Positions 21,351-32,029 of a DNA stretch of 64,000 nucleotides are shown piece by piece. The DNA comes from Microglena sp. YARC (lineage: Eukaryota; Chlorophyta; Chlorophyceae; Chlamydomonadales; Chlamydomonadaceae), in assembly GCA_022414725.1 (NCBI GenBank), contig CM039462.1, forward strand, positions 100,962,481 to 101,026,480, given 5' to 3'. Below the pieces are notes generated by a model, which was not told where the DNA came from, did no database searches, and saw only the letters and a program-made list of their open reading frames with translations. The position numbers were made by a program, and so were the translations under genes. The first letter of the stretch is position 1, and each line of letters opens with the position of its first letter.

Positions 21351-22913
21351 TTTGTCTAGTGCGAGGTAGCACAGATGGAACCAGTTACTTGTGGTCGGCT
21401 TCAGTGGAAGCAAACAGGCTGACCTTTTAACCCCACGCCTTGTAATAAGGCGTACTATTTATGTATATATTTATAAAAAACACTGTGGAATGGCAACTCA
21501 CCCCTTCTTCGTCAGAATCTTCTGTGCCAGCTACTCCAGCTGTTGCTCCAGCCTGCAGCAAGGGTAAATTGAACATTATTACGCCTTGCAGGAGGATGCC
21601 AGGAGCCATAGGAAGCCAGACACGACCCATGTTGGGGTATTGGGCAGTGGCTTCCGTTAGAGGATCACGTGATCTATCGGTACCCCCGCGCCTTGCCACG
21701 GGGGGTGAGATTGAAGGAACCTTCTTGTTCACTTGCGTTGGGGAAGGTTACTGTGGGTCTTGTTTTCACAGACCGTTACTGCACCTGAGCTCGGACTTCT
21801 GCACGAAAGCACGGAGGAACGTTCTCGGTTTCTTCCAAGGCGACAGGTTGGTTACCGTGAACCGAGCAGTGGGTTCAGGGATTCCCCCCTCCCCCCTCTT
21901 GTATGTTGATCGCTAGATTTGACCCCGTTTTGGTGAAATTATCCCCATAGAAAGGAAAAACAAATGCCCAAAACGGCCCTAAACAGTTATAAACACTGTA
22001 TCTGGAGGAGGCCTAAAAACCATACAGCTAGAAAAACCCACTTTCAGATTTGAAAAAAAAGTGAGTGGGTTGAGGTGAGGTTGAGGGGCCCAGCCCATTT
22101 GCACTAGGGTAAACTACCAATAGCAGCGGGAAATAAATAAAATAAATATTACGCCTCATAACGCGGCGTGAGTTTGAGGGGGCCAGCCTGTTTGCTAGCA
22201 CTATGGCCAACCACCAACAGTTTTTATTTTGTAGTTCCTGTAGGTCAGGTAAAGCCGCAAAATGGCAGGAGGCAAGTGGGAAACCGTTAACCTTGCAGTG
22301 GCTTAGAACCCCAGAGCTGTCAGTCAAAGGTGCTACTACAGTACCAGCCAAGCCTGAGATGGCTACGAACAAGGAACTCAGAGTAAGTTTTTTCATGACA
22401 CATGTTGCAGAGGGTGAGGTGGGTGAGGTGTAGGGGTGCTCAAAAGTGACCAGCCACGCGTCCAGAAGTAAGTAAACCACTATTTTATGGGCTTGGACTG
22501 CTCCCATCTCCTAGTCACTTAGACCCCAGGGTAAGAGCTTCCAGGTTTGGATGGGGGAACCCTATATCTAGCTTGGGTGGGTGGGTGCTGGCATGAATGT
22601 GAGTGAGCAAAGGACGCTACAGCCAGTTTTTTTGGCGGAGACCCCTCTTCAAAGGGGCGGGAGCCCCCAGGGTTACCCATTTGTCTGTCCGACCGACCGA
22701 CCGAGATGAAGTATGACTTGTCAGCCAACGATCTCGTAACTAAATCACTTTCGTTGTCACCTGTCGCTCCGTCGCCAACACCTCTCCGCCAATTTTCAAC
22801 ATCGCTTGCGACGCTGCATGCATTACAGCCTCCTCACAGGCAGTGATTATTTGTTCAAATCTGAAAGTGGAGCCTTTTGTAGCTTTCAAAAGACCATTTA
22901 GGGGGGGGCGGGG

Positions 22914-22956
<43 letters not shown>

Positions 22957-23040
22957 ATTTGTTTTACCTTGAAAGGAATGATTTTGCTAACAAGGGGTCA
23001 AATCTAGCGATCGCTGTTTATAGCGGGGGGAAATCCCTGC
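21351..23040. other. Dispersed repeats, no supported gene
   Basis: Copies of a dispersed repeat with core CACGCCTTGTAATAAG lie at 21408-21480 and (inverted) 22060-22215; others are at 40858-40960, 41060-41155, 52810-52885 and 61163-61210. A 37-base G run is at 22917-22953. A possible exon at 22260-22385 (LQWLRTPELSVKG) is unproven. Confidence 0.6.
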
Positions 23041-23570
23041 TCACAGGTTTGTCATACAGCCAACCAACTGAACAGATGCAAAGGTGCCAAGTAACACTGA
23101 AATGGCAGAGAGGAAAGAGGGCGTCGCTGCTGCCGATAGGGACAGCTCCAGCACGCAAGGAGCCCCCAAAGACACCGTGGATAACCTCCAGCACTCTCTA
23201 CAAATATAGGGGGTCATTTGGCACCTTTTTTGGCACCATTCTAGTAGCCTTTCCACCCAGAGTGCTCCATTTCAAGCCAAGTAAAAGGGTGCCTAGGACC
23301 CCCTAAATTAGCAGGGACTAACAGGTCATTATAGCACCTTTTCCACCCAGAATGCACGCTTTCAAGCCAAGTATAAGAGTGAGTAGGACACCCTAAATTA
23401 GCAGGGAATAACAAGACATTGGGGCCACACGGCCACCAACCTGAACAGATGCAAAGGTTCCCTGTAGCACTGAAGTGGCAGAGGCGAAAGAGGGCGCCGC
23501 TGCTGACGATGCGAAGCTCATGGGGACAGTTCCAGCACGTCCCAGGCCTGCCATCTGCAGGTGTCCGCAC
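23041..23570. repeat. Duplicated pair of repeat units
   Basis: CAACCTGAACAGATGCAAAG with the following 110 bases occurs twice (23060-23165 and 23425-23545). Between them a TTTCCACCCAGA..GC segment with CAAGCCAAGTA occurs twice (23248-23318, 23340-23410); its relative is at 18890-18960. Confidence 0.75.
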
Positions 23571-23587
23571 ATGTAGTATGGATTAGC

Positions 23588-23590
23588 ATG

Positions 23591-23622
<32 letters not shown>

Positions 23623-23645
23623 TGTATGTATGTTTGTATGTAAGT
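23588..23645. repeat. (TATG)n microsatellite
   Basis: About 13 units of TATG with one T substitution near the end. Confidence 0.95.
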
Positions 23646-24140
23646 ACTAGTATGGTAGCCCGTGTGGCCGGTGGCCACACCTGTCAGGATGTACCCAGCA
23701 AAGAATAATGCCCACCCCACCCACCTCTTCCCAATCAAACACATTAAAAATGAATTCTCACATGACCCCCCAACCCTCACCCACCACCACACAAACCACC
23801 ACCCTCAGTCGATCCCCTCCCTCCCCCTCTTCCCCCTGCTTGCCTGCCGCACCCATTTGATTGATTAACACGTACACGTTCCTCCTCTCTGCATCAACCC
23901 CCCCCCCCCCCCCCACCACCACCACACCACCAACCATTCTCGACCCCCTCTCCTTCCCCCCAGCATTAACAAAACACACATGCTCCTCTACCTCTCCCCA
24001 CGGCTTCCCTGCTGAAAAAACAGGACTTGTGCAGTCGCAAAGCTCATACCCGAGGCTTCTTCTTCGCGCGCATTCACCAAGCTAGGGTGTTGACGGAAAC
24101 AATCCAGTCAACTGGAACTTCACTTGGGTACATGAATTGA
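23646..24140. other. C-rich stretch, no supported gene
   Basis: Pyrimidine-rich DNA with CCACCAC runs and a C tract near 23900. No coding evidence. Confidence 0.5.
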
Positions 24141-24144
24141 TTAA

Positions 24145-24410
24145 TTCATTCAACTCGCGCTTGCTATCAAACAATGCACTGTGGCATGCTTCTCGATGCA
24201 ATGGAAAGTAGTTGCAGACATGGGACGATAGCAGCCAGGCGTTCCTCATCGGGTATGGCAGCCCTGGCTCCATGCCAGGCCTCGTTGACAGCTCCGGATC
24301 GCGAATTGTGACATCATTCAACTCGCGCTCGCTATCAAACAATGCGCAGTGACAAGCTTCCCAATGCAATGGAAAGTGGTTGCAGACATGGGACAATAGC
24401 AGTACTACTA
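24145..24410. repeat. Tandem duplication of about 180 bp
   Basis: The segment from CAACTCGCGC, through GCTATCAAACAATGC, to TTGCAGACATGGGAC occurs at 24150-24235 and 24317-24405 in the same orientation with point differences. Confidence 0.8.
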
Positions 24411-25080
24411 TGGCTGTATTCGCCGCCCTTCTATCTAAATTTGGCTGGTTGTGCACGTGCATAGTGGCATCGAGAAGCAAAAGATTATAGACGATGAGCC
24501 TGAGCGCCATCGTTGGTCTGAGCAGGCGCTCAGATCGAATGTGGAAAAAATGGATGCTCATAAATGCGCGCATCAGCTGACAACGTTTTCAAATTCTGAT
24601 GGGTGGGGAGCTGGGTCGGGGAGCTGGGTGGGAAGCTGCTGGGTGGAAAGCTGGCCGCGAACGAAAAAACGAAAGCCAGCCAGCGCCAGCTCGCGAAACC
24701 GGATAGCCAGCCAGCACCAGCTCGCTGGCAACATATATACGTAGATGTATGTATAAAATGTGCATATGTTGTTACAGTCCAAGAGTACCTAAATAGGCTT
24801 AAGGGACTTGCCCGCCCATGATATCAGAAGAGCCTAACCAGAAAAAAACTGAACTCCAAACAATTGTTTTACCAACGGAGGCCCTGAGATCGTGCTACAG
24901 TGATACGTGGCTGGATGTGCAATCGGTTGGATGTGCATATGTGAGTGTGCACAGGTTGGAACATAAATGTTTCATGATGTTTTTAAGCCCCCCCTGACTC
25001 AGTAAGGCAGCAGGATTCGGAGTCCAGTAGGGTCTGACGAAAAATGTAATCATCATCAACATCATCACACATGTAAAAGC
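24411..25080. other. Intergenic, no supported gene
   Basis: Contains GGAGTCCAGTAGGG at 25019, part of a dispersed repeat also at 53200-53250. Short GCTGGGTGG and CCAGCCAGC repeats lie at 24600-24725. Confidence 0.5.
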
Positions 25081-25084
25081 GTGC

Positions 25085-25340
25085 ATGTGCACTTGCTTGT
25101 GTTTCTTGATAGTGCGATAGAGTGAGCATGCACTTCCATGTGATAGTGTGGTAGTGTGGGCATCTGTGAGCCTCTCTGATAGTGTGCACGTGCAGTTGCT
25201 TGAGTTTCTTGATAGTGTGATAGTGTAATAGTGCAATTGCTTGAGTTTATTGATGGTGAGATGGTGTGATGGAGTGATAGTGTGTACATGCAGGTGCTTT
25301 TGATAGTGTGATAGTGTGAGCATGTGTAATAGTGTGCATG
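25085..25340. repeat. GATAGTGTGATAGTGTG repeat block
   Basis: Imperfect repeats of GATAGTGTG alternating with TGCAGTTGCTTGAGTTTCTT. Confidence 0.8.
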
Positions 25341-25824
25341 TGCAGTTTCTTGAGCTTCTTGGGTTTATGAGGGGTACGGCTGGAGAGGGGCTAATTGGGG
25401 CTAATTGAAGAGCAATCTTTCACATGACCAGACGCCCAAATAATAGCCTTGCCAAATTTGAAAGCTGCAGGTGAAAACGAACATGGCCGGGTGGGGAGGG
25501 GAGGGGTGGAGAGGGGATGCTACATCTAAAACAATCATTCACATGACCAGACGCTAATTCAAGCCTTGCCGAATTCAGAAGCTCCAGGTATAGATAAATA
25601 TCGCCAGTTCTTGAGGGGAGGGGAGGGGAGGGGAGGGGAGACAACTTCAAGTGTAGCGATTTACTCAAAATTGGCTCAATTGAAGTTTAATTTGACTGCC
25701 TGTAGTGAAAGAGGAGCTCTAAAGCTTTCACACGAGCTTTATGAATCTCAATTTGGACAAAAACCAAGGCACATATGTCAGACAAAACTGCAGTTGTCCT
25801 AAGATGAGCTCGACGATGATAATA

Positions 25825-26320
25825 ATAACCCTAACCCCTAAACGATATTAATAACCCTTAACCATTAACCTCCAACTCACCTTACAGCTGTCTACACCTA
25901 GTCAACTCTCTTTTATGCGTTGTTGGACATGTTTAAGACGTCACCAAGAGCTGAACATGTTAAGGTGGCCCAGCCTGACAGGCTTGAACACCTCTAGGAT
26001 ATCAGCTAGTTCCAGACAGCCGAACAGTGAGTTGGAGGTCTAGGGGCTAGGGTTCACCCTAAAACTCTAAACCCTTAACACCCCTAGGGTGTTAATTAGG
26101 TGCTGACAGCCGTAGGGCGAGTTGAAGGTTCAGGGTGAATCCTTAACGCTAAACCTCTGTACACACATGGGGCGTTAACTATGTGCAGACAGCTGCAGGG
26201 TGAGTTGAAGGTTTAGGGTTTAAGGTTAACCCTTAACCTTACAACCACAAACCCTAAACACCCCTAGAGTGTTACCTAGGTGCAGACAGCTGTAGTTTGA
26301 GTTGAAAGCTAGAGTTTGGG
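25825..26320. repeat. About 90-100-bp tandem repeat with CCCTAA-rich cores
   Basis: Four diverged units with a CTAGGGTGTTA-like segment, AGGTGCAGACAGCTG, GAGTTGAAGGTT and a stretch of AACCCTTAAC or TTTAGGGTTTAAGG. The cores look telomere-like but are scattered within longer units. Confidence 0.8.
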
Positions 26321-26399
26321 TGTATGCATGCCACTTGTGCTCGAAGATAGTAGAGGCATGACCATGCTCCTGTCACTGGCGACCTGTCACCGCCACTGC

Positions 26400-26730
26400 T
26401 ACAAAATGACTGTGGTGGTGTGTAAAGTGTGATGTGTGATGCGAAGTGTGCGGTGTGAAGAGTGTGGTGTGTAGTGCGTAGTGTGGTGTGAAGTGTGAAG
26501 TGTCGTGCGTGCAGTGCGAGTGGTGTCTGGCGTGGCCTGAGAGGTCGGTGGTCTGTGGTGCGTAGTGTGTAGTGTGCCATGAGTGTGGGGAGTGGTGTGT
26601 GTTATGTAGTGCACCATGGGTGCAGAATAGGGTGTGGTTTGGCCATCTAGGATGCCTGGGAGGATAGAGGTGTGTGATGGGATGTGTGTTGGGCGTGTTG
26701 GGTGGAGGGGGTGGGTGATCGTACAGAAAC
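26400..26730. repeat. GTGTG-rich low-complexity block
   Basis: Degenerate GTGTGGTGTGAAGTGTG repeats without coding signal on either strand; minus-strand frames through it are low-complexity His/Thr. Confidence 0.75.
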
Positions 26731-27504
26731 GTCCATGATCCCCTCCCAGTAAGAGCATGCGCATAAATCGCTTGTTCGCACCTTTCCTCCCTCCATGCGC
26801 ACCGCCCGAATGGAGTTCATCAACTGTGGGGATGCGACTTGACCACGTACGCTCGCTCCAGCAGAAGTCATCGAGGCCGATGATACACTTTCAAGGCTAC
26901 GTGCTACTTGCTTGGCGTGACGGCAAGCGCCCGACATGAAGTTCCTGTAGCTCATCGCGCTAGGTAGGTTTTCTGATGCGAGCTGCCAACTTTAGTCAAG
27001 AGTCGAGATTCGAATGCTTGTGCTTTAAAGCGTGGGTAAAGAAACGGTAAGCTGGTAGTTATGAACCAGTGCGATCAGAACAAGTAGTGTTGAGTTTGAA
27101 GACGGCAGAGAGGAGGGTGGTGTCTTCCTACGTAGTGCATGGGGATGATGGTAGTGCTTGGTTCCGGAGCCAATATTTTCTTCATTCTCCCGATCTTAAG
27201 CTTGAGCCCCATCTCAAAGACTTTCGCAGGCAAGCGGATACCACGTAACTAAAGCCGCTATTCATAATATAATAGAGAAGTCGCCATGGTAGTCGGAGTG
27301 CTCATGAGGGAGTTGGGCCCATGAAGGGGTCAAATAAAACTAAGAGGAAGTGTACTGCTTCCAAGTACAGCAAGTTCCTTCTTTACCTGAAGAAGTCATG
27401 AGGGCTCCTCTTCCGTTATAGTGAATTCTCTAACCTGTGCATCAAGCTTTTACCGCCTATTTCCTTTCTGGGCAGCCCCCTCTCTCGACTCTACCGACTT
27501 CGGC
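26731..27504. other. Upstream region of the WBP11-like gene
   Basis: Complex sequence without a recognisable gene; presumably the promoter and 5' untranslated region for the start at 27505. No TATA box stands out. Confidence 0.4.
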
Positions 27505-27549
27505 ATGGGGAAGCATGCAATAAACCCTGCCGATGCGCAGCGCAAGCTG
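27505..27549 (+). CDS. WBP11: WBP11-like splicing factor, exon 1
   Basis: Encodes MGKHAINPADAQRKL and ends at CTG|GTAGGT. WBP11 proteins begin with a short basic segment containing NP-x-DA-x-RK, followed by a KRNK-type Lys/Arg-rich region, which is exactly what exon 2 supplies in phase. WBP11 is a nuclear proline-rich protein that binds WW-domain partners and acts in pre-mRNA splicing. This start is chosen because the N-terminal motif follows immediately. Family assignment rests on three separated conserved stretches in this gene. Confidence 0.8.
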
Positions 27550-27631
27550 GTAGGTATCGAGTGGATGGTGTTATTGCAAAATCAGCCTTTCCTCGTCCTC
27601 GCTCACCTCGTTTGGTGCATCTTGCGAGCAG

Positions 27632-27835
27632 GAGCGCAAGAAGGAGATTTCGCGAAATAAAATGGAGCGCAAGTTCGTGCGTGAGGCTCAATCCAAGAGA
27701 GAAAATCCACTGGACATCAGGAAGCAATTGGAGGAGATCATTGAAGCTGAGGATGCAGCTCCCTTGAACAAAGCATTGAGGTTGAGGAAGAAGGTTTTGC
27801 AAGAGGCTTACGATGCAGCATTGAAGAGAAAAAAG
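27632..27835 (+). CDS. WBP11: WBP11-like splicing factor, exon 2
   Basis: A 68-codon exon between acceptor GCGAGCAG at 27631 and donor AAAAAG|GTCAGC. It reads ERKKEISRNKMERKFVREA, then ENPLDIRKQLEEIIEAE, then a coiled basic stretch ending ALKRKK. This matches the WBP11 N-terminal domain: a basic nuclear-localisation-like segment followed by a helical region. The 82-bp intron before it is 27550-27631. A second, indel-ridden version lies at 34375-34565 and is probably an assembly duplicate. The exon linking this to the YYHP exon (expected MFSHLG-like motif) was not found. Confidence 0.85.
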
Positions 27836-29560
27836 GTCAGCAGCTTTTGTCCAGCATGTATTAGGATCCTATGGATTCGGTCACTGTGGAGAAGCTATGA
27901 GTGCAACATGGTGTGAGGGACATGATGAAAAGATGCATACGAGTTGGGACGCATGTGGCTATCATGTACAAGGTATTCAGATTCCTTGGTTAAATGATGG
28001 AAGCTGTCAGAGGAATTTTAACATTGTGGAGCATTTGAGTGGGGATGGGATATGTGTGTGTGCGTGAGATAAGTGTGGGATATGCGAGATATGTGTGGGA
28101 TGTGTGCGTGTGCGTGTGCATGAGTGGGGATGGGATATGTGTGCGTGGGGAGGGGTGCATTCAACACACGGACGGCGTATTTAGTTACCCAATATCATGT
28201 GCATGGGTTTAACCCCAGCTTTTCTTTTCAGCTTAGAGGAGCAGCTTCTAGGCAGCTCCTCTGACTGGCTATACAGCCAAACCTGCGGCAATCCAGTGCA
28301 CCTTGATGCTGACACTAGCAGCTGCCTAGAACTGCTGAAATATTTGGGTGTAGCACAGTGGCTGGCTCAGGGAGCTACCTAGAAGCTGCTCAGAAAAGCT
28401 GAAAAGAAAATCCCTGGACTTAGCTATGTATATAGCAACTGAAGATAGCAAGAACAATTGTTGTTGGCGGTGGAAAGCTACATTTGATACGCTTGAAGCT
28501 AGTTGGGCTCTTCGTCTGTGGGTACTGAAGCTAAGTAGCATGTGGTGTGCAGAACACTTGTGGTGGTGTAGGCAGTTTAGAACAATGGCCTTGCTGGAAT
28601 TCGCTGCAATACCACACTTTTCGTTTTACCCCTGCGGTGCACTTCTGGGGGCATTTTGGGACACCGCACAGACGTGTTGGTCCTACCCTGGGTGTGGCAT
28701 GGGGTTGTTAGGTGTAGACGGTATGTGTTTGTAATGTTTTGAGACCACTTTGGTCCATGGTTTGAGACTTTGGTTTAAACCCATAGTTTGAAACCTTTTT
28801 CCCTCCCTTATTTGGGTGGAGCTTCTAGTCTCTTCCCAAGAATAAAATATGCTTTGAAAGCCCCTTAAATCGGGTATTAGATGAGCAAGGTGTGTGTCTG
28901 TTGCAGAGCTTTTTTGTTTCAGAAAGGGGATCTTCTGTTAGGGATCAGGGATCTGGTGTCTTTCAAAGTTGGGAAAGGGGATCTTCTGGTAGCGATTTGG
29001 GTAGGGCTACCCGGGGATTTGGGGGCCGAGAGTAGAGTTTCATGGAGGCAGAAGGTTTGGCCAAATCAGGGTCCCAGGTAGCGATCGCTACTGGTCTGTT
29101 AGAGTGCCACGCATACGGCCTGAACCTGTTTCTTTTGGGGGCTACTCATAGCAGCTTCCAGCCAGCTCCATTGGCCAGCCCCTGCTTCAATCCCATAGCT
29201 CTCAGCTGGGCTTGATCCTGTTTCTTTCAGGGGCTACTCATTGCAGCTTCCAGCCACCTCCATTGGCCAGCCACTGCATCAATCCCATAGCTTTCAGCCG
29301 CATTATAATGCCTGCCTTGTCAGCTTTCATACGCACTAGCTAGCTTCAGGTTTTGCCCAAGGACAGGGAAAGGGAGCTGCCTAGAAGCTGCTACTCGCAG
29401 CACACAAAATAAACAGTAGTCTGTTGGAGTGCCCAGTATAGTGCTTGAGCTGTGTGTGGACATCAGTGTATCTGTTGCCTTCCACTAAATCTGTGTGTAT
29501 GCACAACAGTTGCGCGTATCTGTGGGGTTCGATTATGGTGTAGTTTTTTGTGTCAAGCCC
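27836..29560. other. WBP11-like gene, intronic DNA
   Basis: No exon recognised. Contains the MITE at 28220-28410, a repeat at 28900-29095 whose inverted copy is at 61230-61400 (GGTAGCGATCGCTAC/GTAGCAATCGCTACC), and two tandem copies of CAGCTTCCAGCCA-CTCCATTGGCCAGCC at 29150-29300. Confidence 0.6.
28220..28410. mobile_element. MITE, AGCTTCTAGGCAGCT family
   Basis: About 190 bp. The left end TTTTCTTTTCAGCTT..GCAGCTTCTAGGCAGCTC is repeated inverted at the right end GAGCTACCTAGAAGCTGCTC..AAGCTGAAAAGAAAA. Relatives: 34933-35110 (assembly duplicate), 52515-52699, 54006-54187 and 60629-60821. No coding capacity; no clear target duplication. Confidence 0.8.
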
Positions 29561-29699
29561 CCCTAACCCTTACCCTAACCCCCTGGAGATGCCTCTGTCA
29601 AGCCCTCTAACCCAAACCCCTGGAAATGCCCTGTGAAGTCTCCTGCCCCTAACCCCTAAACCCCTGGAGATGCCCTCTGAAGCCCTTGAACCCCTTATC

Positions 29700-31550
29700 C
29701 CTATGCAGGATGATGACATCAATAACAAGATTGGAGATGCACCTGCCAAGCCCCCCTAACCCTTAACCCCTATGCAGGATGATGGCATCAAGAACAAGAT
29801 TGGAGATGCCCCTGTCAGGCCCCCTAAGCCCTAACCCCGAAGCCTATGCAGGATGACGACATCAAGAACAAGATTGTAGAATGCCCCTGCGCAAGCCCTA
29901 ACTAACCCTGGAGATGCCTCTCTGAAGCCCCCGAACCCTTATCCTATGCAGGATGACAACATCAAGAAGAAGATCGAAGATGCCCCTGTCAAGCCCCCCT
30001 AACCCCTAACCCCTGGAAATACCACTGTCAAGCCCCTTGCCCCCTAACCCCTGGGTTCCCCCCTTTGAAGCCCCGAACCCCTTATCCCTAAGCAGGAATG
30101 ACGAAAACATCAAGAAGAAGATTGGAGATGCCCCGTCAATCGTCCTAACCCCTAAGCCCCCCCCCTGCAAGTGCCACTGTCAAGCCACCTTCCCCCTAAC
30201 CCGTAACCCCTGGAGCTGCCCTTCTGAAGCCTTCTAACCCCTAACCCCTATGCAGGATGATGACACCAAGAAGAAGATTGGAGATGCCCTGCAAGCCCCC
30301 CAAACCCTAACCCCTGGAGATGCCCCTCTGAAGCCCTTGAACCCCTTATCCCTATGCAGGATGATGACATCAATAACAAGATTGGAGATGCACCTGCCAA
30401 GCCCCCCTAACCCTTAACCCCTATGCAGGATGATGACATCAAGAACAAGATTGGAGATGCCCCTGTCAGGCCCCCTAAGCCCTAACCCCGAAGCCCTATG
30501 CAGGATGACGACATCAAGAACAAGATTGTAGATGCCCCTGCCAAGCCCCCTAACCCCTAACCCCTGGGGATGCCCCTCTGAAGCCCCGAACCCTTATCCT
30601 ATGCAGGATGACGACATCAAGAAGAGAGATTGAAGATGGCCCCTGTCAAAGGCCCCCCTAACCTAACCCTGGAAAATAATACCACTGTCAAGCCCCTGCC
30701 CCCTCTGCCCCCTAAACCCTGGATTCCCCCCTCTGAAGCCCCTAACCCCTGGGTTCCCCTTTGAAGCCCCCGAACCCCTTATCCTAAGCAGGATGACGGC
30801 AATCAAGGCAAGAAGATTGGAGATGCCCCCGTCATCCTCCCAGCCCGTAAAGCAAGCCCCGAACCCCTGCAAATGCCACTGTCAAGCCCTGCCCCCTAAC
30901 CCATTACGCCTAACCCTGGAGCTGCCTCTGAAGCCTTCTAACCCTAGCCCTATGCAGGATGATGAAGCACACCGAAGAAGAAGATTTGGAGATGCCCCTG
31001 CCAAGCCCCCAAACCCCTACCCCGGCAGATACCCCTCTGAAGGCCCCTGAAACCTTATCCCTATGCAGGATGACGACATCAAGAAACAAGATTGTAGATG
31101 CCCCTGTCAAGCCTCCTAACTCTTACCCGTGAGATGCCCCTTTGCAAGCCCTTAACCCTCTTTCCTATGCCAGGAGACGAGCATCAAGCAGCAAGATTGA
31201 GATGCCCCTGGTCAAAGCCCCTGACCCTAAACCCCTCGAAATGCCCTGTAGTCCTGCCCCCTAACCCCGGGTTCCCCCCTTTGAACCAAACCCCCTTATC
31301 CTATGCAGGATGAGACATCAAGAACAAGATTGGAGTGCCACGTCAAGCCTCCTACCCCTAACCCTGGAGGAAGCCCTCTGAAGCCCCCTGACCCTCTTTC
31401 CTATGCAGGATGACGACATCACGAAGGAAGATTGGAGATGCCCCCTTCAAGCGCCCCTAACCCCTGGAAATGCCACTTAGTCAAGCCACCTGCCCCCTAA
31501 CCCCTAACCCGGGAGATGCCCCTCTGAACGCCCTTAACCCCGCATGCCCT
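29700..31550 (+). repeat. Array of 16 reiterated acceptor plus exon starts (WBP11-like gene)
   Basis: Units of about 70-180 bp each carry a pyrimidine-rich stretch, TATGCAG, then an exon-like GATGACGACATCAAGAAGAA continuing to GGAGATGCCCCT (DDDIKKKIGDAP), then CCCTAACCCCTAACCCC. With the final true exon at 31553 there are 17 acceptor sites (first near 29708). Units 1-6 and 7-12 share the same order of variants at about a 650-bp offset, so there is a higher-order duplication. Units from about 30.6 kb carry sequence errors. Confidence 0.85.
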
Positions 31551-31552
31551 AT

Positions 31553-31695
31553 GCAGGATGACGACATCAAGAGAAGATTTGGAGATGCCCTTCAAGGCCG
31601 AGAACTCTCCGCTACTACCACCCCACCTGAACCCACCGGTGCATCGCCCCTGGCAAAGCAAGCAGCGGAGTCATTGCCAGCACCTAGCATCGTAG
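31553..31695 (+). CDS. WBP11: WBP11-like splicing factor, YYHP exon (left copy, error-rich)
   Basis: The last array unit runs on into coding sequence. Comparing this copy with 38273-38415, each corrects indels in the other, and both support SRYYHPTLNP followed by TGAPPPGKQAAES, the most conserved WBP11 segment of plants and algae. Neither copy alone is open, which is expected for uncorrected long-read sequence. The 3' end of the exon is not resolved. Confidence 0.75.
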
Positions 31696-31814
31696 AAAGC
31701 CTGCTCCTCAGGGCGCTGAAATTTGAATATCCAAGCTGCTAAGGCCCCCCCCCATACCCCGGAGCTTCGGCCCCTTGCCAGCCCTCCGCAGCGCTCCACC
31801 TCTTCCCTCCAGGT

Positions 31815-32005
31815 AATCCATAAAAAAGAAAAAAGATAAAACGAGTGATGAGCCGTGTGTAAAGGGGACCCAGGTCAATCCACAAAAAAAGCAAAGAACA
31901 AAACGCCTGGTGGGGCGTGGTGTAAGGGCTCTAAGGTATCCAGTGAAAAGACAAATAATAAAATGCCCGGTGGGGCTTGGGTTAAGGGAACCCACGACAA
32001 TCCAC
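31815..32005. repeat. Tandem repeat of about 65-70 bp, three units
   Basis: Each unit has GGTAATCCA-like, AAAAAG, ACAAAACG and GTGGGGCGTGGTGTAAGG. The right copy is at 38525-38725. Confidence 0.75.
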
Positions 32006-32029
32006 ACTCCAATTGATGCATCGGAATAT

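Noticed and set aside
22028..22507. 159-codon minus-strand frame
   Set aside because: Largely composed of the dispersed CACGCCTTG-type repeat; no domain seen.
23393..23680. Frame with a transit-peptide-like stretch (MSFASSAAAPSFASATS)
   Set aside because: The sequence is one of two copies of a local repeat, and no adjoining exons or mature protein were found.
26399..26955. Minus-strand Thr/His-rich frames
   Set aside because: Low-complexity GTGTG repeats; no conserved motif.
29560..31590. Telomere (CCCTAACCCCTAACCCC runs)
   Set aside because: The motif is a part of each exon-start unit and lies between exons of one gene, not at a chromosome end.
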